Of a DNA stretch of 64,000 bases, positions 1-8,476 are shown one piece after another (position 1 is the stretch's first letter; every line of letters begins with the position of its first letter). The notes beneath the pieces were generated by a model. It worked only from the letters and a program-made list of their open reading frames with translations, was not told the origin of the DNA and did not search any database. The stretch is from contig NZ_CP159358.1 in the NCBI RefSeq assembly GCF_040500475.1, positions 1,798,001 to 1,862,000 on the forward strand, given 5' to 3'. Made by a program: the position numbers and the translations under genes. This DNA is from Bacillus sp. Bos-x628 (GTDB lineage Bacteria > Bacillota > Bacilli > Bacillales > Bacillaceae).

Positions 1-894
1 AGCGCAGGCACACAATCGCTCATTCATTCGTTATCTAGCATTCTTCCAACTGACAAAGTATACGGGTTAGAAAACCCCGGTTACCGCCGGCTATATCAAA
101 TGCTGAAAAACAATCATCACCGAATTGAAACAATCGGAATTGATCAGAAAGGTGTGCGCATGAACGACATTCACAGAAAACGACCGAATGTGTTGATCAT
201 CACACCCTCCCATCAGTTCCCAACAGGGGTGATCATGCCGATCTCACGGAGAATCCAGTTATTAAACTGGGCGGCTGATCAGCCAGATCGATATATCATT
301 GAAGATGATTATGACAGTGAATTTAAATATGGGACAGACAGCATTCCGGCTCTGCAAAGTCTTGACCGGTACGACAAAGTCATTTATATGGGAACCTTCT
401 CAAAATCACTGCTTCCTGGCTTGCGCCTCAGCTATATGGTGCTGCCACAGCACTTATTAAGACAATATAAAGAGAAGCAACATTTCTTGATCCAAACAGC
501 CAATTTATTTACCCAATATACGCTTCTTTACTTTATCAAAGACGGAGCATATCAGCGGCATATTAAAAGAATGAATGGATTATATGAGGAAAAGCGGAAG
601 CAACTCATTGGAGAGCTGGAAACAGTCTTTGCCAGAGACGTGCGGATTATTGGTGAAAATGCCGGACTTCATTTTGTCGCTGAATTTCGCTCAGACCGAA
701 CCCAGCATGAGATCTTGCAGCGTGCCAAACAAAGAAAGCTGAAAATGTACGGAATGGCTCGTTTTGCCTTGAGTGAAGACATGCCTGGTCATAAAGAAGG
801 CTTTGTTCCACTTGTTCTTGGCTTCTCTCATATGCGACCGGAAGACATTCAGCCAGCGGTGAAGCGGCTGTATGATGCGATTTATGGGGAATAA
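1..894 (+). CDS. gabR: MocR/GabR-type PLP-dependent transcriptional regulator, 5' truncated by window edge
   Basis: The reading frame is open from base 1, so the first ATG at 100 is internal; only the C-terminal aminotransferase-like domain (about 297 residues) is in the window. Fold-type I aminotransferase signatures are visible: a segment reading SAGTQSLIHSL at the start, the IIEDDYDSEF motif that contacts the PLP ring nitrogen, and SKSLLPGLRLSY holding the Schiff-base lysine. The GntR-type winged-helix DNA-binding half expected in this family lies outside the window. In B. subtilis, GabR controls gabTD and sits beyond ycnB-ycnC, the same neighbours found here, so gabR is the best guess by synteny. 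Another MocR regulator (for example YcxD or PdxR type) cannot be excluded from the catalytic half alone. Confidence 0.65.
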   Translation, partial: SAGTQSLIHSLSSILPTDKVYGLENPGYRRLYQMLKNNHHRIETIGIDQKGVRMNDIHRKRPNVLIITPSHQFPTGVIMPISRRIQLLNWAADQPDRYIIEDDYDSEFKYGTDSIPALQSLDRYDKVIYMGTFSKSLLPGLRLSYMVLPQHLLRQYKEKQHFLIQTANLFTQYTLLYFIKDGAYQRHIKRMNGLYEEKRKQLIGELETVFARDVRIIGENAGLHFVAEFRSDRTQHEILQRAKQRKLKMYGMARFALSEDMPGHKEGFVPLVLGFSHMRPEDIQPAVKRLYDAIYGE

Positions 895-1065
895 AAAAGG
901 AGGTGCGATTTAAGAAGTCATTTCCAAGATGGCACGGTATCTGCCTTGAAAAAAGGGACTTTTCAGTAAATGAATTGGTCAAATCAAAAGATAAGTCAAT
1001 GACAAAGCCTTAAAATGCCCTTTAACTCCTGTCAAACAGCCAGGGGGTTTTATCGTTCGTTTTTC

Positions 1066-1094
1066 TTGAAAAGAGCCTTTTGTTTTGTTATGAT
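1066..1094 (+). promoter_or_regulatory. SigA-type promoter of the TetR-exporter operon
   Basis: TTGAAA at 1066-1071 and TATGAT at 1089-1094 are separated by exactly 17 nt, a near-consensus vegetative promoter. Transcription would start around 1101, directly on the direct-repeat operator candidate and about 60 nt before the regulator's ATG. Confidence 0.7.
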
Positions 1095-1101
1095 TTCAAA
1101 A

Positions 1102-1136
1102 GTGACCACTCGGTTTCCTTTGTGACCATCCGGTTT
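1102..1136 (+). promoter_or_regulatory. Candidate TetR operator, two direct repeats
   Basis: GTGACCACTCGGTTT (1102-1116) and GTGACCATCCGGTTT (1122-1136) are 13/15 identical and repeat at a 20-bp period, so they lie on nearly the same helix face. Each contains an ACC-N4-GGT half-palindrome. They sit just downstream of the -10 box, where a bound repressor would block initiation or early elongation. Autoregulation by the adjacent TetR protein is inferred; the repeats themselves are seen. Confidence 0.55.
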
Positions 1137-1162
1137 TATACATTTGGAAAGGACTTGAAATC

Positions 1163-2029
1163 ATGAACGAAAAGCAAGAAGAAATTCTGCGGGTTTCCAA
1201 AAAGCTATTTTCACAAAAAGGCTATATGAGCGTGTCAATGCAGTCGATTGCAGATGCCTGCAAAATGTCAAAAGCGTCGATCTACAAACTATTTGATTCA
1301 AAAGAAGCTCTCCTACTTGAACTCATTAAATTTAATCAGCAGAAAATGCGGGAAATCTCTAAAATGATTCATTCAGAATCGACACTCTCCAAGAAGGAAA
1401 AATTCACAAAAAAAATCAAGTTGGAGCTTGAGGAGTTTAAAGAGAATCATAAATTTTTGAACATGCTGTCATTTGAAGCATTTTCTCAGCATTCACCCAT
1501 TGTTAAGAAGCATTTGCGTGAGACGCGGTCCATTATTATGCAGCGTCATCGTGACATCATTTTAAGTACGTACGGTCAGTCTGTCGCACCATATGTGTGG
1601 GACCTTGTCATTGTCTTAAATGGATTAATGAGAGAGATGATTCTCATGCTTGCCATTGAACAGAAGAACATCCGCTTAGAAAATGTAGCAGAGATGATCA
1701 TCGGCGTCATGGATCAGGTGTCAAAACAGCCCTGCTCAAAAAAGCCTGTATTGACAGACGAGTTGATGGAATCATACCTGCTTTCATCTACTGATGACAT
1801 GAACGAAGAGAATCTTGCAACGACGTACTTAGCTAAAATCGAACAGCAACTACACGCAATTTCACATAGCATGGAAAAAGATGACCTTATGTCTGCTTTC
1901 AACTTATTAAAACAAGAATTGGCAGAGGAACAACCGAGAACCTTTTTAATCAGCTCAATGCTTGATTACTTAGGTAAAAATAGCGTTTTAACTCAAGACG
2001 TGTCACAGCTGAAAAGCATCATTTTATAG
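1163..2029 (+). CDS. ycnC: TetR-family repressor, YcnC/LmrA-like
   Basis: 288-residue protein with an N-terminal TetR helix-turn-helix (about residues 5-52): ILRVSKKLFSQKGY, then MQSIADACKMSKASIYKLF, the typical TetR DNA-binding helices. The remaining 230 residues are a helical ligand-binding and dimerisation region, longer than the usual 200-residue TetR total, as in YcnC. The ATG at 1163 follows GGAAAGGA with good spacing. It starts 17 nt before the exporter gene, and the pair most likely forms an operon in which the regulator represses the pump until a drug-like ligand is bound. The B. subtilis pair ycnC-ycnB has the same arrangement, being paralogous to lmrA-lmrB. The ligand is unknown. 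Confidence 0.8.
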   Translation: MNEKQEEILRVSKKLFSQKGYMSVSMQSIADACKMSKASIYKLFDSKEALLLELIKFNQQKMREISKMIHSESTLSKKEKFTKKIKLELEEFKENHKFLNMLSFEAFSQHSPIVKKHLRETRSIIMQRHRDIILSTYGQSVAPYVWDLVIVLNGLMREMILMLAIEQKNIRLENVAEMIIGVMDQVSKQPCSKKPVLTDELMESYLLSSTDDMNEENLATTYLAKIEQQLHAISHSMEKDDLMSAFNLLKQELAEEQPRTFLISSMLDYLGKNSVLTQDVSQLKSIIL

Positions 2030-2046
2030 ATAAAGAAGGGATTACA

Positions 2047-3483
2047 TTGAACCAATCAACCACACATACATCGTATAATCGACCTGTGATTGTTGGAATT
2101 TTCCTCGTTGGAGCATTCGTAGCGATTTTGAACCAAACGCTTTTAATTCCAGCAATTCCACATATCATGGAAGAATTTCATATTGATGTCAACAAAGGCC
2201 AATGGCTAACAACAGCCTTTATGTTGACAAATGGGATTCTCATTCCGATTACTGCCTTTTTAATTGAGAAGTTTTCGAGCCGCACCCTTGTCTTAACGGC
2301 TCTTAGCATTTTTACAGCAGGAACTATTCTTGCTTCGTTTGCAACGAATTTCCCCGTATTGCTTGCCGCACGTATCGTGCAAGCAGCTGGAGCAGGCATT
2401 TTAATGCCACTGATGCAAACCATCTTTTTAACGATCTTCCCGAAAGAGAAACGCGGACAAGCGATGGGAATGGTCGGACTTGTCATTTCATTCGCACCGG
2501 CGATTGGACCAACACTTGCCGGCTGGATCGTGGATACTTTTACTTGGAAATACTTATTCTATATTGTTTTGCCAATCGGTATCATTGACCTCATTCTTGC
2601 TTTCTTCTTAATGAAAAACGTCACACAGCAAAGAGAAACACGTATTGATGTCTTATCAATCACTCTGTCATCCTTCGGGTTCGGCGGTTTACTGTATGGA
2701 TTTTCTAGTGTCGGGTCATACGGATGGACGAGTGCGACTGTACTTATTTCGATTATTGTTGGAGCCGTTAGCTTGTTCTTCTTTATCCTTCGACAATCGA
2801 ATTTGAAAAGACCGATGCTTGAGTTTGGTGTATTTAAGTTTGCGATCTTTAGCTTAACCACCTTCCTCGGTATGCTTGTCTTTGCTTTATTGATTGGGAC
2901 TGAGACAATCCTGCCGCTCTATACACAAAATGTCAGAGGACTGTCAGCGCTCGATACGGGTCTTATCTTATTGCCAGGCGCTTTATTTATGGGCTTTCTG
3001 TCACCAATTATCGGGCGGATATTTGATAAAGTCGGTGGAAAAGGGCTGGCATTAGGCGGATTTGCAATATTAACAGTGACCTCCTTGCCGTTTATGATGC
3101 TGAGCCTTGATTCGTCTATCACACTGATTACGATTGCTTATACCATTCGTTTAATCGGGGTAGGGATGATTATGATGCCACTAACAACAGCCGGCATTAA
3201 CTCTTTACCTCCTCATCTCATCCCGCATGGGACAGCGATGAATAACACGATGAGACAGATCGGCGGTTCGATTGGTACAGCCTTGCTTGTCTCGGTTATG
3301 AGCAGCTCTGCTGCAAATGCAGAACTAGCCAATCCGTTGAAATCAGCCGTACATGGCATGAATACGGCATTCTTTGTCGCTGGTCTCATTGCTATAATTG
3401 GGCTGATCATGTCTCTTTTCTTAAAAGAAAAACGCGAGAATAAACTGATGAAACAGGACCTTTCCTCCTCGTCATCTTCTTAA
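2047..3483 (+). CDS. ycnB: MFS multidrug exporter, DHA2 (EmrB/LmrB) family
   Basis: 478-residue integral membrane protein rich in hydrophobic segments, consistent with the 14-helix DHA2 family of proton-driven drug exporters. Recognisable are the acidic-helix region GAFVAILNQTLLIPAIP near residue 20, QWLTTAFMLTNGILIPITAF, the motif C-like GLVISFAPAIGPTLAGWI in helix 5, and a charged KEKRENK tail. The start is TTG at 2047, preceded by AAGAAGGG and 17 nt after the TetR gene, so the two are probably co-transcribed from the promoter at 1066. Substrate cannot be read from the sequence; paralogue LmrB exports lincomycin and puromycin in B. subtilis. Confidence 0.82.
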   Translation: MNQSTTHTSYNRPVIVGIFLVGAFVAILNQTLLIPAIPHIMEEFHIDVNKGQWLTTAFMLTNGILIPITAFLIEKFSSRTLVLTALSIFTAGTILASFATNFPVLLAARIVQAAGAGILMPLMQTIFLTIFPKEKRGQAMGMVGLVISFAPAIGPTLAGWIVDTFTWKYLFYIVLPIGIIDLILAFFLMKNVTQQRETRIDVLSITLSSFGFGGLLYGFSSVGSYGWTSATVLISIIVGAVSLFFFILRQSNLKRPMLEFGVFKFAIFSLTTFLGMLVFALLIGTETILPLYTQNVRGLSALDTGLILLPGALFMGFLSPIIGRIFDKVGGKGLALGGFAILTVTSLPFMMLSLDSSITLITIAYTIRLIGVGMIMMPLTTAGINSLPPHLIPHGTAMNNTMRQIGGSIGTALLVSVMSSSAANAELANPLKSAVHGMNTAFFVAGLIAIIGLIMSLFLKEKRENKLMKQDLSSSSSS

Positions 3484-3495
3484 ATTGAAAAAGAG

Positions 3496-3580
3496 TTTGT
3501 CATGTGAAGTGCACCCCAAATGTTAGATGCAGTCTACTATTTGGAGGTGCTTTTCTTTTGGCTAAATTTACAAGCGAGAG
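3496..3580 (+). mobile_element. Possible fragment of an IS3-type element end
   Basis: The stretch TGTGAAGTGCACCCC followed by TATTTGGAGGTGCTTTTC and a TTG codon opening AKFTSES resembles the left end and first orfA codons of Bacillus IS3-family elements, as remembered. The frame then continues as low-complexity Lys/Asn/Ser-rich sequence with no transposase motif and no right end, so at most a short terminal scar remains. The rest of the gap up to the aspartokinase promoter shows nothing else. Confidence 0.3.
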
Positions 3581-3669
3581 CGACAAAGAAAGTTTCGCAA
3601 ATGATTTGAAGAACATCAAAGTAAACGTCCTCTCCAAAAGCACATTTGTTCTTTCTGTAAAGAAAAAAC

Positions 3670-3698
3670 TTGATAATTCTGAGAAAAGAGTTGATAAT
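3670..3698 (+). promoter_or_regulatory. SigA-type promoter of the aspartokinase gene
   Basis: TTGATA at 3670-3675 and GATAAT at 3693-3698 are 17 nt apart. The predicted transcript would start near 3705, leaving a leader of about 40 nt, too short for a lysine riboswitch. Confidence 0.5.
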
Positions 3699-3747
3699 AG
3701 TAACAATTCAATTTGTGAGAAAATTTTTACTATAGGAGATGTATGCA

Positions 3748-5124
3748 TTGAAGGTCGTTAAATTTGGTGGCAGTTCCCTTGCATCTGGCAAGCAACTGCA
3801 AAAGGTATTTGACATTGTTACAGCAGATCCATCTCGAAAAGCAGTCGTTGTTTCCGCACCAGGAAAACGGCATTCAAACGATACAAAAGTCACCGACTTA
3901 TTAATTAGCTGCGGTGAACAATATTTACAATTAGGTGAAGCAAATGATTTAAAGGAAGCCGTGATTGAAAGATACGCATCCATTGCTGATGAACTAGGTT
4001 TAGGTCATGACATTATTGACACCATTCGGCACGACCTAGACACATTATTACAGGCTGATTCGACTCATTCTGATCGTTACCTTGATGCGATTAAAGCAAG
4101 CGGTGAAGATAATAACGCAAAGCTGATTGCTGCTTATTTCCGCCATCAAGGGGTCGAAGCGCACTATGTCAATCCGAAAGAAGCTGGTTTATTTGTCAGT
4201 GACGAGCCTGGTCATGCGCAAGTACTACCAGAATCATACGATCATTTATACAAATTAAGAGAACGCTCCGGCATCATAGTGTTCCCTGGATTTTTTGGCT
4301 TTAGTCTCACTGGTGATATCGTCACATTTTCTCGAAGCGGTTCAGATATCACAGGATCGATTTTGGCGAATGGTTTGAAGGCAGATGTGTATGAAAACTT
4401 CACAGATGTTGATGCAGTCTATGCCGTCAATCCAACGATCGTTCACCAGCCAAAGCAAATCACAGAACTCACGTATAGGGAAATGCGGGAGCTGTCATAT
4501 GCTGGTTTCTCTGTATTCCATGATGAAGCACTTATTCCAGCCTTTCGAGCAGGTATTCCTGTTCAGATTAAAAACACAAATAACCCATCGGCTAAAGGGA
4601 CAAAAATTGTGAATCAAAGGAATTACACAAATGGACCAGTTGTCGGCATCGCATCAGACAATGGATTTTGTAGCATTTATATCAGTAAATATTTAATGAA
4701 CCGAGAAGTTGGTTTTGGACGTAAGGTGCTGCAAACATTAGAAGCGTATAATCTTACCTACGAGCATGCACCTTCTGGAATTGATGATATGACCATTATT
4801 TTAAGGCAGGATCAACTAGAAGAGCAGCATATTGAACAAGAGCTCCTCGACCGCCTGAAAATGGTGCTTGATGCAGACGAGGTTGTCTTAGAGCGAGATC
4901 TCTCCCTGATTATGGTGGTGGGAGAAGCCATGCGGCATAACGTTGGTACGACTGCAAGAGCTGCCAAGGCTTTGTCAAAAGCCAAGGTGAATATTGAAAT
5001 GATCAACCAAGGCTCTTCAGAAGTCAGCATGATGTTCGGCGTCAAAGCAGCTCAAGAAAAAGAAGCCGTCAAGGCATTGTATGAGGAATTTTTCTCAATG
5101 TCCACCATGCCTGTCTCACTTTAA
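3748..5124 (+). CDS. thrD: Aspartokinase III (YclM/ThrD type)
   Basis: Phosphorylates L-aspartate to aspartyl-4-phosphate, the first step to Thr, Met and Lys. 458 residues from the preferred start. The kinase domain opens with KVVKFGGSSLA (ATP-binding), then VVVSAPGKR; the amino-acid kinase signature TFSRSGSDITGSILA lies near residue 200, and ENFTDVDAVY follows. The C-terminal third carries two ACT repeats (about GIASDNGFCSIYISKY and LIMVVGEAMRHNVGTTARA) for allosteric control. TTG at 3748 is chosen because AGGAG at 3734-3738 is 9 nt upstream; the in-frame ATG at 3739 abuts that site and is too close. The protein matches remembered B. subtilis YclM nearly throughout. It is transcribed alone and ends at a terminator. 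Confidence 0.92.
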   Translation: MKVVKFGGSSLASGKQLQKVFDIVTADPSRKAVVVSAPGKRHSNDTKVTDLLISCGEQYLQLGEANDLKEAVIERYASIADELGLGHDIIDTIRHDLDTLLQADSTHSDRYLDAIKASGEDNNAKLIAAYFRHQGVEAHYVNPKEAGLFVSDEPGHAQVLPESYDHLYKLRERSGIIVFPGFFGFSLTGDIVTFSRSGSDITGSILANGLKADVYENFTDVDAVYAVNPTIVHQPKQITELTYREMRELSYAGFSVFHDEALIPAFRAGIPVQIKNTNNPSAKGTKIVNQRNYTNGPVVGIASDNGFCSIYISKYLMNREVGFGRKVLQTLEAYNLTYEHAPSGIDDMTIILRQDQLEEQHIEQELLDRLKMVLDADEVVLERDLSLIMVVGEAMRHNVGTTARAAKALSKAKVNIEMINQGSSEVSMMFGVKAAQEKEAVKALYEEFFSMSTMPVSL

Positions 5125-5129
5125 CATTC

Positions 5130-5163
5130 AGACTGCCTAATCCAAGAACGGCAGTCTTTTTTT
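5130..5163 (+). terminator. Rho-independent terminator of the aspartokinase gene
   Basis: Stem AGACTGCC (5130-5137) pairs with GGCAGTCT (5150-5157) across a 12-nt loop and is followed by a run of T up to 5163. Confidence 0.85.
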
Positions 5164-5288
5164 ACAAAAATACCCTTTGGTTTATACGCGCATGAAAAGT
5201 ATTTCTATTTATCGTCTGTTTTTGTATGATAGAAACAAATCAACTATTGTTCCGATTCTACGTCGGATGTACAAGGAGCCCTAAAACA

Positions 5289-6131
5289 ATGTCCCGTCAA
5301 CAACTATTGAAACAGTTTCGAAATTTTGATGACGCTTCTACGAGCATTTTAAACATGATGAGGAAATTCATTGATGTGAATACACTGTTTATTGCGAAAA
5401 ATGATCAGAACATCAATCAGATTGTGAAGGTGTTACATCATGAGGAACAGCTACTTGAAGAAGGAGAAGAGCTTCCTTTTGAGGTAACACTTTGCAAGCT
5501 AGCGGTTGATCACCAGAATACACTCGTGATCCCAGATATTCGATTGGACGAGCGGTCTAAATACTTAGAGGTCACGAAACGGCTCCGAGGGGGCTCCTTT
5601 ATTGGGGTTCCCATTCATTTTGGAGATGGCTCGAATTACGGTACGCTTTGCGGGCTTGATTTAAGACCACAGCAATTTACAGAAGAGCATATTCACATGT
5701 TTGAAACGATGGCTTCTGTATTAAGTTACGTACTGGAGCTTGACCGTGCAAACCGTCAAATTCAGCATTTATCTGTACCAATCGTCCCTGTTGTTGACGG
5801 TGTGGCTGTTCTCCCGCTTCTTGGTGATATTGAAGAGACACGGGCCCAGCTTATTTTAGAGACCATTTTGCAGGAAAGCTACAGGCTGTCGCTCTCTCAT
5901 TTGGTCATTGATGTATCTGGTACGAAACGGCTAAATGAACAAAGCATTCAATACTTAGTAAACTATGCCCAAACTTTGAAGCTTTTGGGCATGACGGCTG
6001 TTTTAACAGGCATTAAACAGGACCTTGCTTTAAGTGCGCTTCAATCTAATATTTCATTTAAAGATATTCCGATTCACAAAGACTTGCCGCAAGCACTTGC
6101 TCATATCGGCTTAACGTTTATCAAAAACTAA
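5289..6131 (+). CDS. GAF-STAS domain protein, RsbR-like sensor candidate
   Basis: 280 residues from ATG 5289, chosen because AAGGAG at 5273-5278 is 10 nt upstream; an earlier ATG at 5226 has no such site. Residues about 5-150 look like a GAF domain (LCKLAVDHQNTLVIPDIRLD, then FIGVPIHFGDGSNYGTLCGLD), the fold that binds small ligands. Residues about 170-280 are a STAS domain: VVDGVAVLPLLGDI, then SHLVIDVSGTKRLNEQSIQYL. This GAF-STAS order occurs in stressosome-type regulators and predicts a cytoplasmic sensor that partners with SpoIIAB/RsbT-like kinases. The usual phosphoacceptor region is present as DVSGT, but no RsbS, RsbT or RsbX is encoded nearby. The stressosome link is inferred from domains only. 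Confidence 0.7.
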   Translation: MSRQQLLKQFRNFDDASTSILNMMRKFIDVNTLFIAKNDQNINQIVKVLHHEEQLLEEGEELPFEVTLCKLAVDHQNTLVIPDIRLDERSKYLEVTKRLRGGSFIGVPIHFGDGSNYGTLCGLDLRPQQFTEEHIHMFETMASVLSYVLELDRANRQIQHLSVPIVPVVDGVAVLPLLGDIEETRAQLILETILQESYRLSLSHLVIDVSGTKRLNEQSIQYLVNYAQTLKLLGMTAVLTGIKQDLALSALQSNISFKDIPIHKDLPQALAHIGLTFIKN

Positions 6132-6199
6132 GCGGCACTCCATAGAATCATGGTTTCACATCAAAAGGCTCATCACATTGGATAGCCTTGCAAATTGTT

Positions 6200-6245
6200 G
6201 ACAAAGAGCTAAAATGAAGTTGATTTTAGCTCTTTGTCTTCTTTT
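6200..6245 (+). terminator. Long inverted repeat, terminator between convergent genes
   Basis: A perfect 16-bp stem, GACAAAGAGCTAAAAT (6200-6215) with ATTTTAGCTCTTTGTC (6223-6238), encloses a 7-nt loop. On the plus strand it is followed by a T/C-rich run, so it best terminates the GAF-STAS gene. The right arm overlaps the last codons of the convergent histidine kinase gene, so it may also stop that transcript. Confidence 0.75.
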
Positions 6246-7662
6246 CTTCTGGGAGCGGCAGACGAATGGTAAACGTCGTTCCTTTGTTTTTCTCGCTTTT
6301 CAAGTCAATATGGCCTTCATGTAGATCCACAAGCTGCTTCACAATGGACAAACCGAGTCCGTATTCTCCATACGGTGTATTCGTTCTAGAGATATCGGCT
6401 TTATAAAATCGTTCCCATATGTGCTTTACTTCATCTGGGGCAATGCCTATACCTGTGTCTTCAATTTCAATGATCGTCTCTTGATGCCCTTGTTTTCCTC
6501 GTAAAGAAATCTGACCGCCTTCTGTAAATTGGATGGCGTTCTTTGTGATATTGACGAGAATTTGAATCAGCCTGTCGTAATCTGCATAGACCTTTAGTTG
6601 AGGATCAACGTCCACAATCAGTGTATTGTTTTTCTCTTCAGCTATTCGGCTCAACTGCTCTCTTATCACTTCAAAGGTATCGACGAGTGGATAGTGAAAT
6701 TTTTGAAGGGTGATTTGGTTGGATCTAATTTTCTCATAATCCATGTTTTCATTGACAAGACGCAACATGCGTTTAGTCTCGTCTGTGATTAAGGCGTAAC
6801 ATTTCTCCTTCTCTTCCGGCGACACATCAGATGTGTTCAGCCATTCAACCAATCCACGAATAGTGGTCAGCGGTGTTTTCAATTCATGAGACACATCTGC
6901 AATGAATCGTCGTCTTCGTTTTTCGAGCCGGTCAATTTCTTCTCTTGAGTTTTGGAGACGTTTTGCCATCATATTAAAATCCTCACCGAGTGTCCCAATT
7001 TCATCAAGATGCTTGTTTTTAAGGTTGATGTTGTAATCACCTTGGGCAATCTTCGCTGTTGCCTCTCTCAGCTTCTTGATTCGATTCACATGAAATTTAG
7101 AGAGAAAGAGACTTAGAATAAAGGTAATCGTCAAGGCAACAAACACAATGATATACAAATAACGATTCATCTGGGCAATCAGTTGTTCAGCCCCTTGAAT
7201 TGGGGCAATGAGGACAACCCCGCCCTTCAACTTCCCGTCCTCCATCACAGGAAGCGCCACAAGAGTTGCTTCTTGATCAAGGCGACAAGAGTCACTCCGC
7301 TTCACAATGACCTGTTCTCCCTTTGAGAGCTTGGCCCATAAATCCTTTGGCAATAAGGCTTCGTGCGGCGGCATACCTTGCTGTTGAGATAGCACATCTC
7401 CTTTTTCATCAAACACGAAAAAACGAATTTGTCTTGTCGAGAGAATATCTTCAAATGGACGTAGTCGGAAGATCATTTCAGTTTTAGGCAATAATTTGAA
7501 ATTCTGCAATATTTCATTCCCATACGAGCTCATTTCATCTACCCTGTTCTGGTAAGCAATATCTTTCACAAAATGAGATAACAAGGAACTGATAATAATG
7601 ATGGCAATAAGTAATAGCCCAAGGTGACTGATCAGTAGCTGATAAAAGTATTTAATCTTCAT
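6226..7662 (-). CDS. yclK: Two-component sensor histidine kinase YclK
   Basis: 478 residues. An N-terminal membrane helix (about 8-30, LLISHLGLLLIAIIIISSLL), an extracytoplasmic sensor loop of about 140 residues, and a second membrane helix (about 165-190) lead into a HAMP linker (KKLREATAKIAQGDYN). The HisKA dimerisation domain has the phosphoacceptor in ADVSHELKTPLTTIRG, followed by the ATPase boxes NITKNAIQF (N), IEDTGIGIAPDE (G1), FYKADISRT (F) and GLGLSIVKQLV (G2). ATG at 7662 overlaps the response regulator gene by 11 nt, implying translational coupling; a TTG one codon upstream is less likely. It would autophosphorylate and pass phosphate to YclJ; in B. subtilis this pair is linked to oxygen-limited growth. 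Confidence 0.92.
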   Translation of the reverse strand: MKIKYFYQLLISHLGLLLIAIIIISSLLSHFVKDIAYQNRVDEMSSYGNEILQNFKLLPKTEMIFRLRPFEDILSTRQIRFFVFDEKGDVLSQQQGMPPHEALLPKDLWAKLSKGEQVIVKRSDSCRLDQEATLVALPVMEDGKLKGGVVLIAPIQGAEQLIAQMNRYLYIIVFVALTITFILSLFLSKFHVNRIKKLREATAKIAQGDYNINLKNKHLDEIGTLGEDFNMMAKRLQNSREEIDRLEKRRRRFIADVSHELKTPLTTIRGLVEWLNTSDVSPEEKEKCYALITDETKRMLRLVNENMDYEKIRSNQITLQKFHYPLVDTFEVIREQLSRIAEEKNNTLIVDVDPQLKVYADYDRLIQILVNITKNAIQFTEGGQISLRGKQGHQETIIEIEDTGIGIAPDEVKHIWERFYKADISRTNTPYGEYGLGLSIVKQLVDLHEGHIDLKSEKNKGTTFTIRLPLPEEKKTKS

Positions 7663-8344
7663 CAAATTTATACCCTACGCCCCATACCGTATATAAAAAG
7701 GGTTTAGGTCCGTCCCCAATTTTTTGGCGCAACCGTTTGATATGTACATCAACAGTCCGTTCGTCTCCATAAAATTGATACCCCCAAATTTGTTCAAGTA
7801 ATTGCTCCCGCGAAAAGACTTGACGAGGATGTTGAATAAAAAAGCAAAGCAGGTCATATTCCTTTGGCGTCAAATTCTCAATTCGTTTCCCATCAAGAAA
7901 GACTTCTCTCGTTTTTTTATTTAGCTGAAAATGGGCTGTGTCAAGCCGTTCATCCTCTTTTACTTCTTCTTGGGTGGGTGTGTGAGCAAATCGGCGTTTC
8001 ATAGCTTTGATTCTCGCCATTAATGTCAGTGGACTAAAAGGCTTGGTTACATAATCATCTGCACCAAGATCAAATCCAAGAACCTGATCAGACTCTGTCT
8101 CCTTTGCTGTCAGCATAATGATCGGAACGTCGCTGGTCTGTCGCACTTTTTGGCAAATCGTTAAGCCGTCCATTGAAGGAAGCATGACATCTAAGATCAA
8201 TAAATCCCAATCATTCTCTTGTTTGAACCGATTGTATCCCTCCAACCCATCATGAACAAATTCTGCTTGAAACCCCTCTCTTTGAAAAAACATATCTGTC
8301 ATGGTACATACACTCTGATTATCTTCAATCATTAATATCTTCAT
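7652..8344 (-). CDS. yclJ: Two-component response regulator YclJ (OmpR/PhoB family)
   Basis: 230 residues. Receiver domain (1-120) has the acidic pair in ILMIEDN, phosphoacceptor Asp in LLILDVMLPSMDG, Thr in PIIMLTAKET and Lys in DDYVTKPFSP. The C-terminal OmpR winged helix (about 135-228) includes LTPKEYDLLCFF and GDERTVDVHIKRLRQKIG. The start at 8344 is the second of two adjacent ATGs, 6 nt after GGAGG and matching the remembered YclJ N-terminus MKILMIEDN; an upstream ATG at 8365 lacks a ribosome site. It is the first gene of the yclJK operon. Confidence 0.92.
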   Translation of the reverse strand: MKILMIEDNQSVCTMTDMFFQREGFQAEFVHDGLEGYNRFKQENDWDLLILDVMLPSMDGLTICQKVRQTSDVPIIMLTAKETESDQVLGFDLGADDYVTKPFSPLTLMARIKAMKRRFAHTPTQEEVKEDERLDTAHFQLNKKTREVFLDGKRIENLTPKEYDLLCFFIQHPRQVFSREQLLEQIWGYQFYGDERTVDVHIKRLRQKIGDGPKPFLYTVWGVGYKFDED

Positions 8345-8386
8345 CATCAGCCTCCGCTGTTGCACTGTTTTTCTTTATGTAGCTTC

Positions 8387-8414
8387 ATTTTACACGTTCC
8401 TTCTCAAATCTCAA
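8387..8414 (-). promoter_or_regulatory. Candidate SigA promoter of yclJK
   Basis: On the minus strand, TTGAGA (8414-8409) and TAAAAT (8392-8387) are 16 nt apart, about 40 nt upstream of the yclJ start. Confidence 0.45.
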
Positions 8415-8476
8415 TTGGATTCAACCGATTTCATGAACTTATCATGGTTTGGTCATCTTTTTTTCATACTTTTTAA

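Noticed and set aside
3739..3741. ATG 3739 as aspartokinase start
   Set aside because: It touches the AGGAG site; TTG 3748 has proper spacing and matches the family N-terminus.
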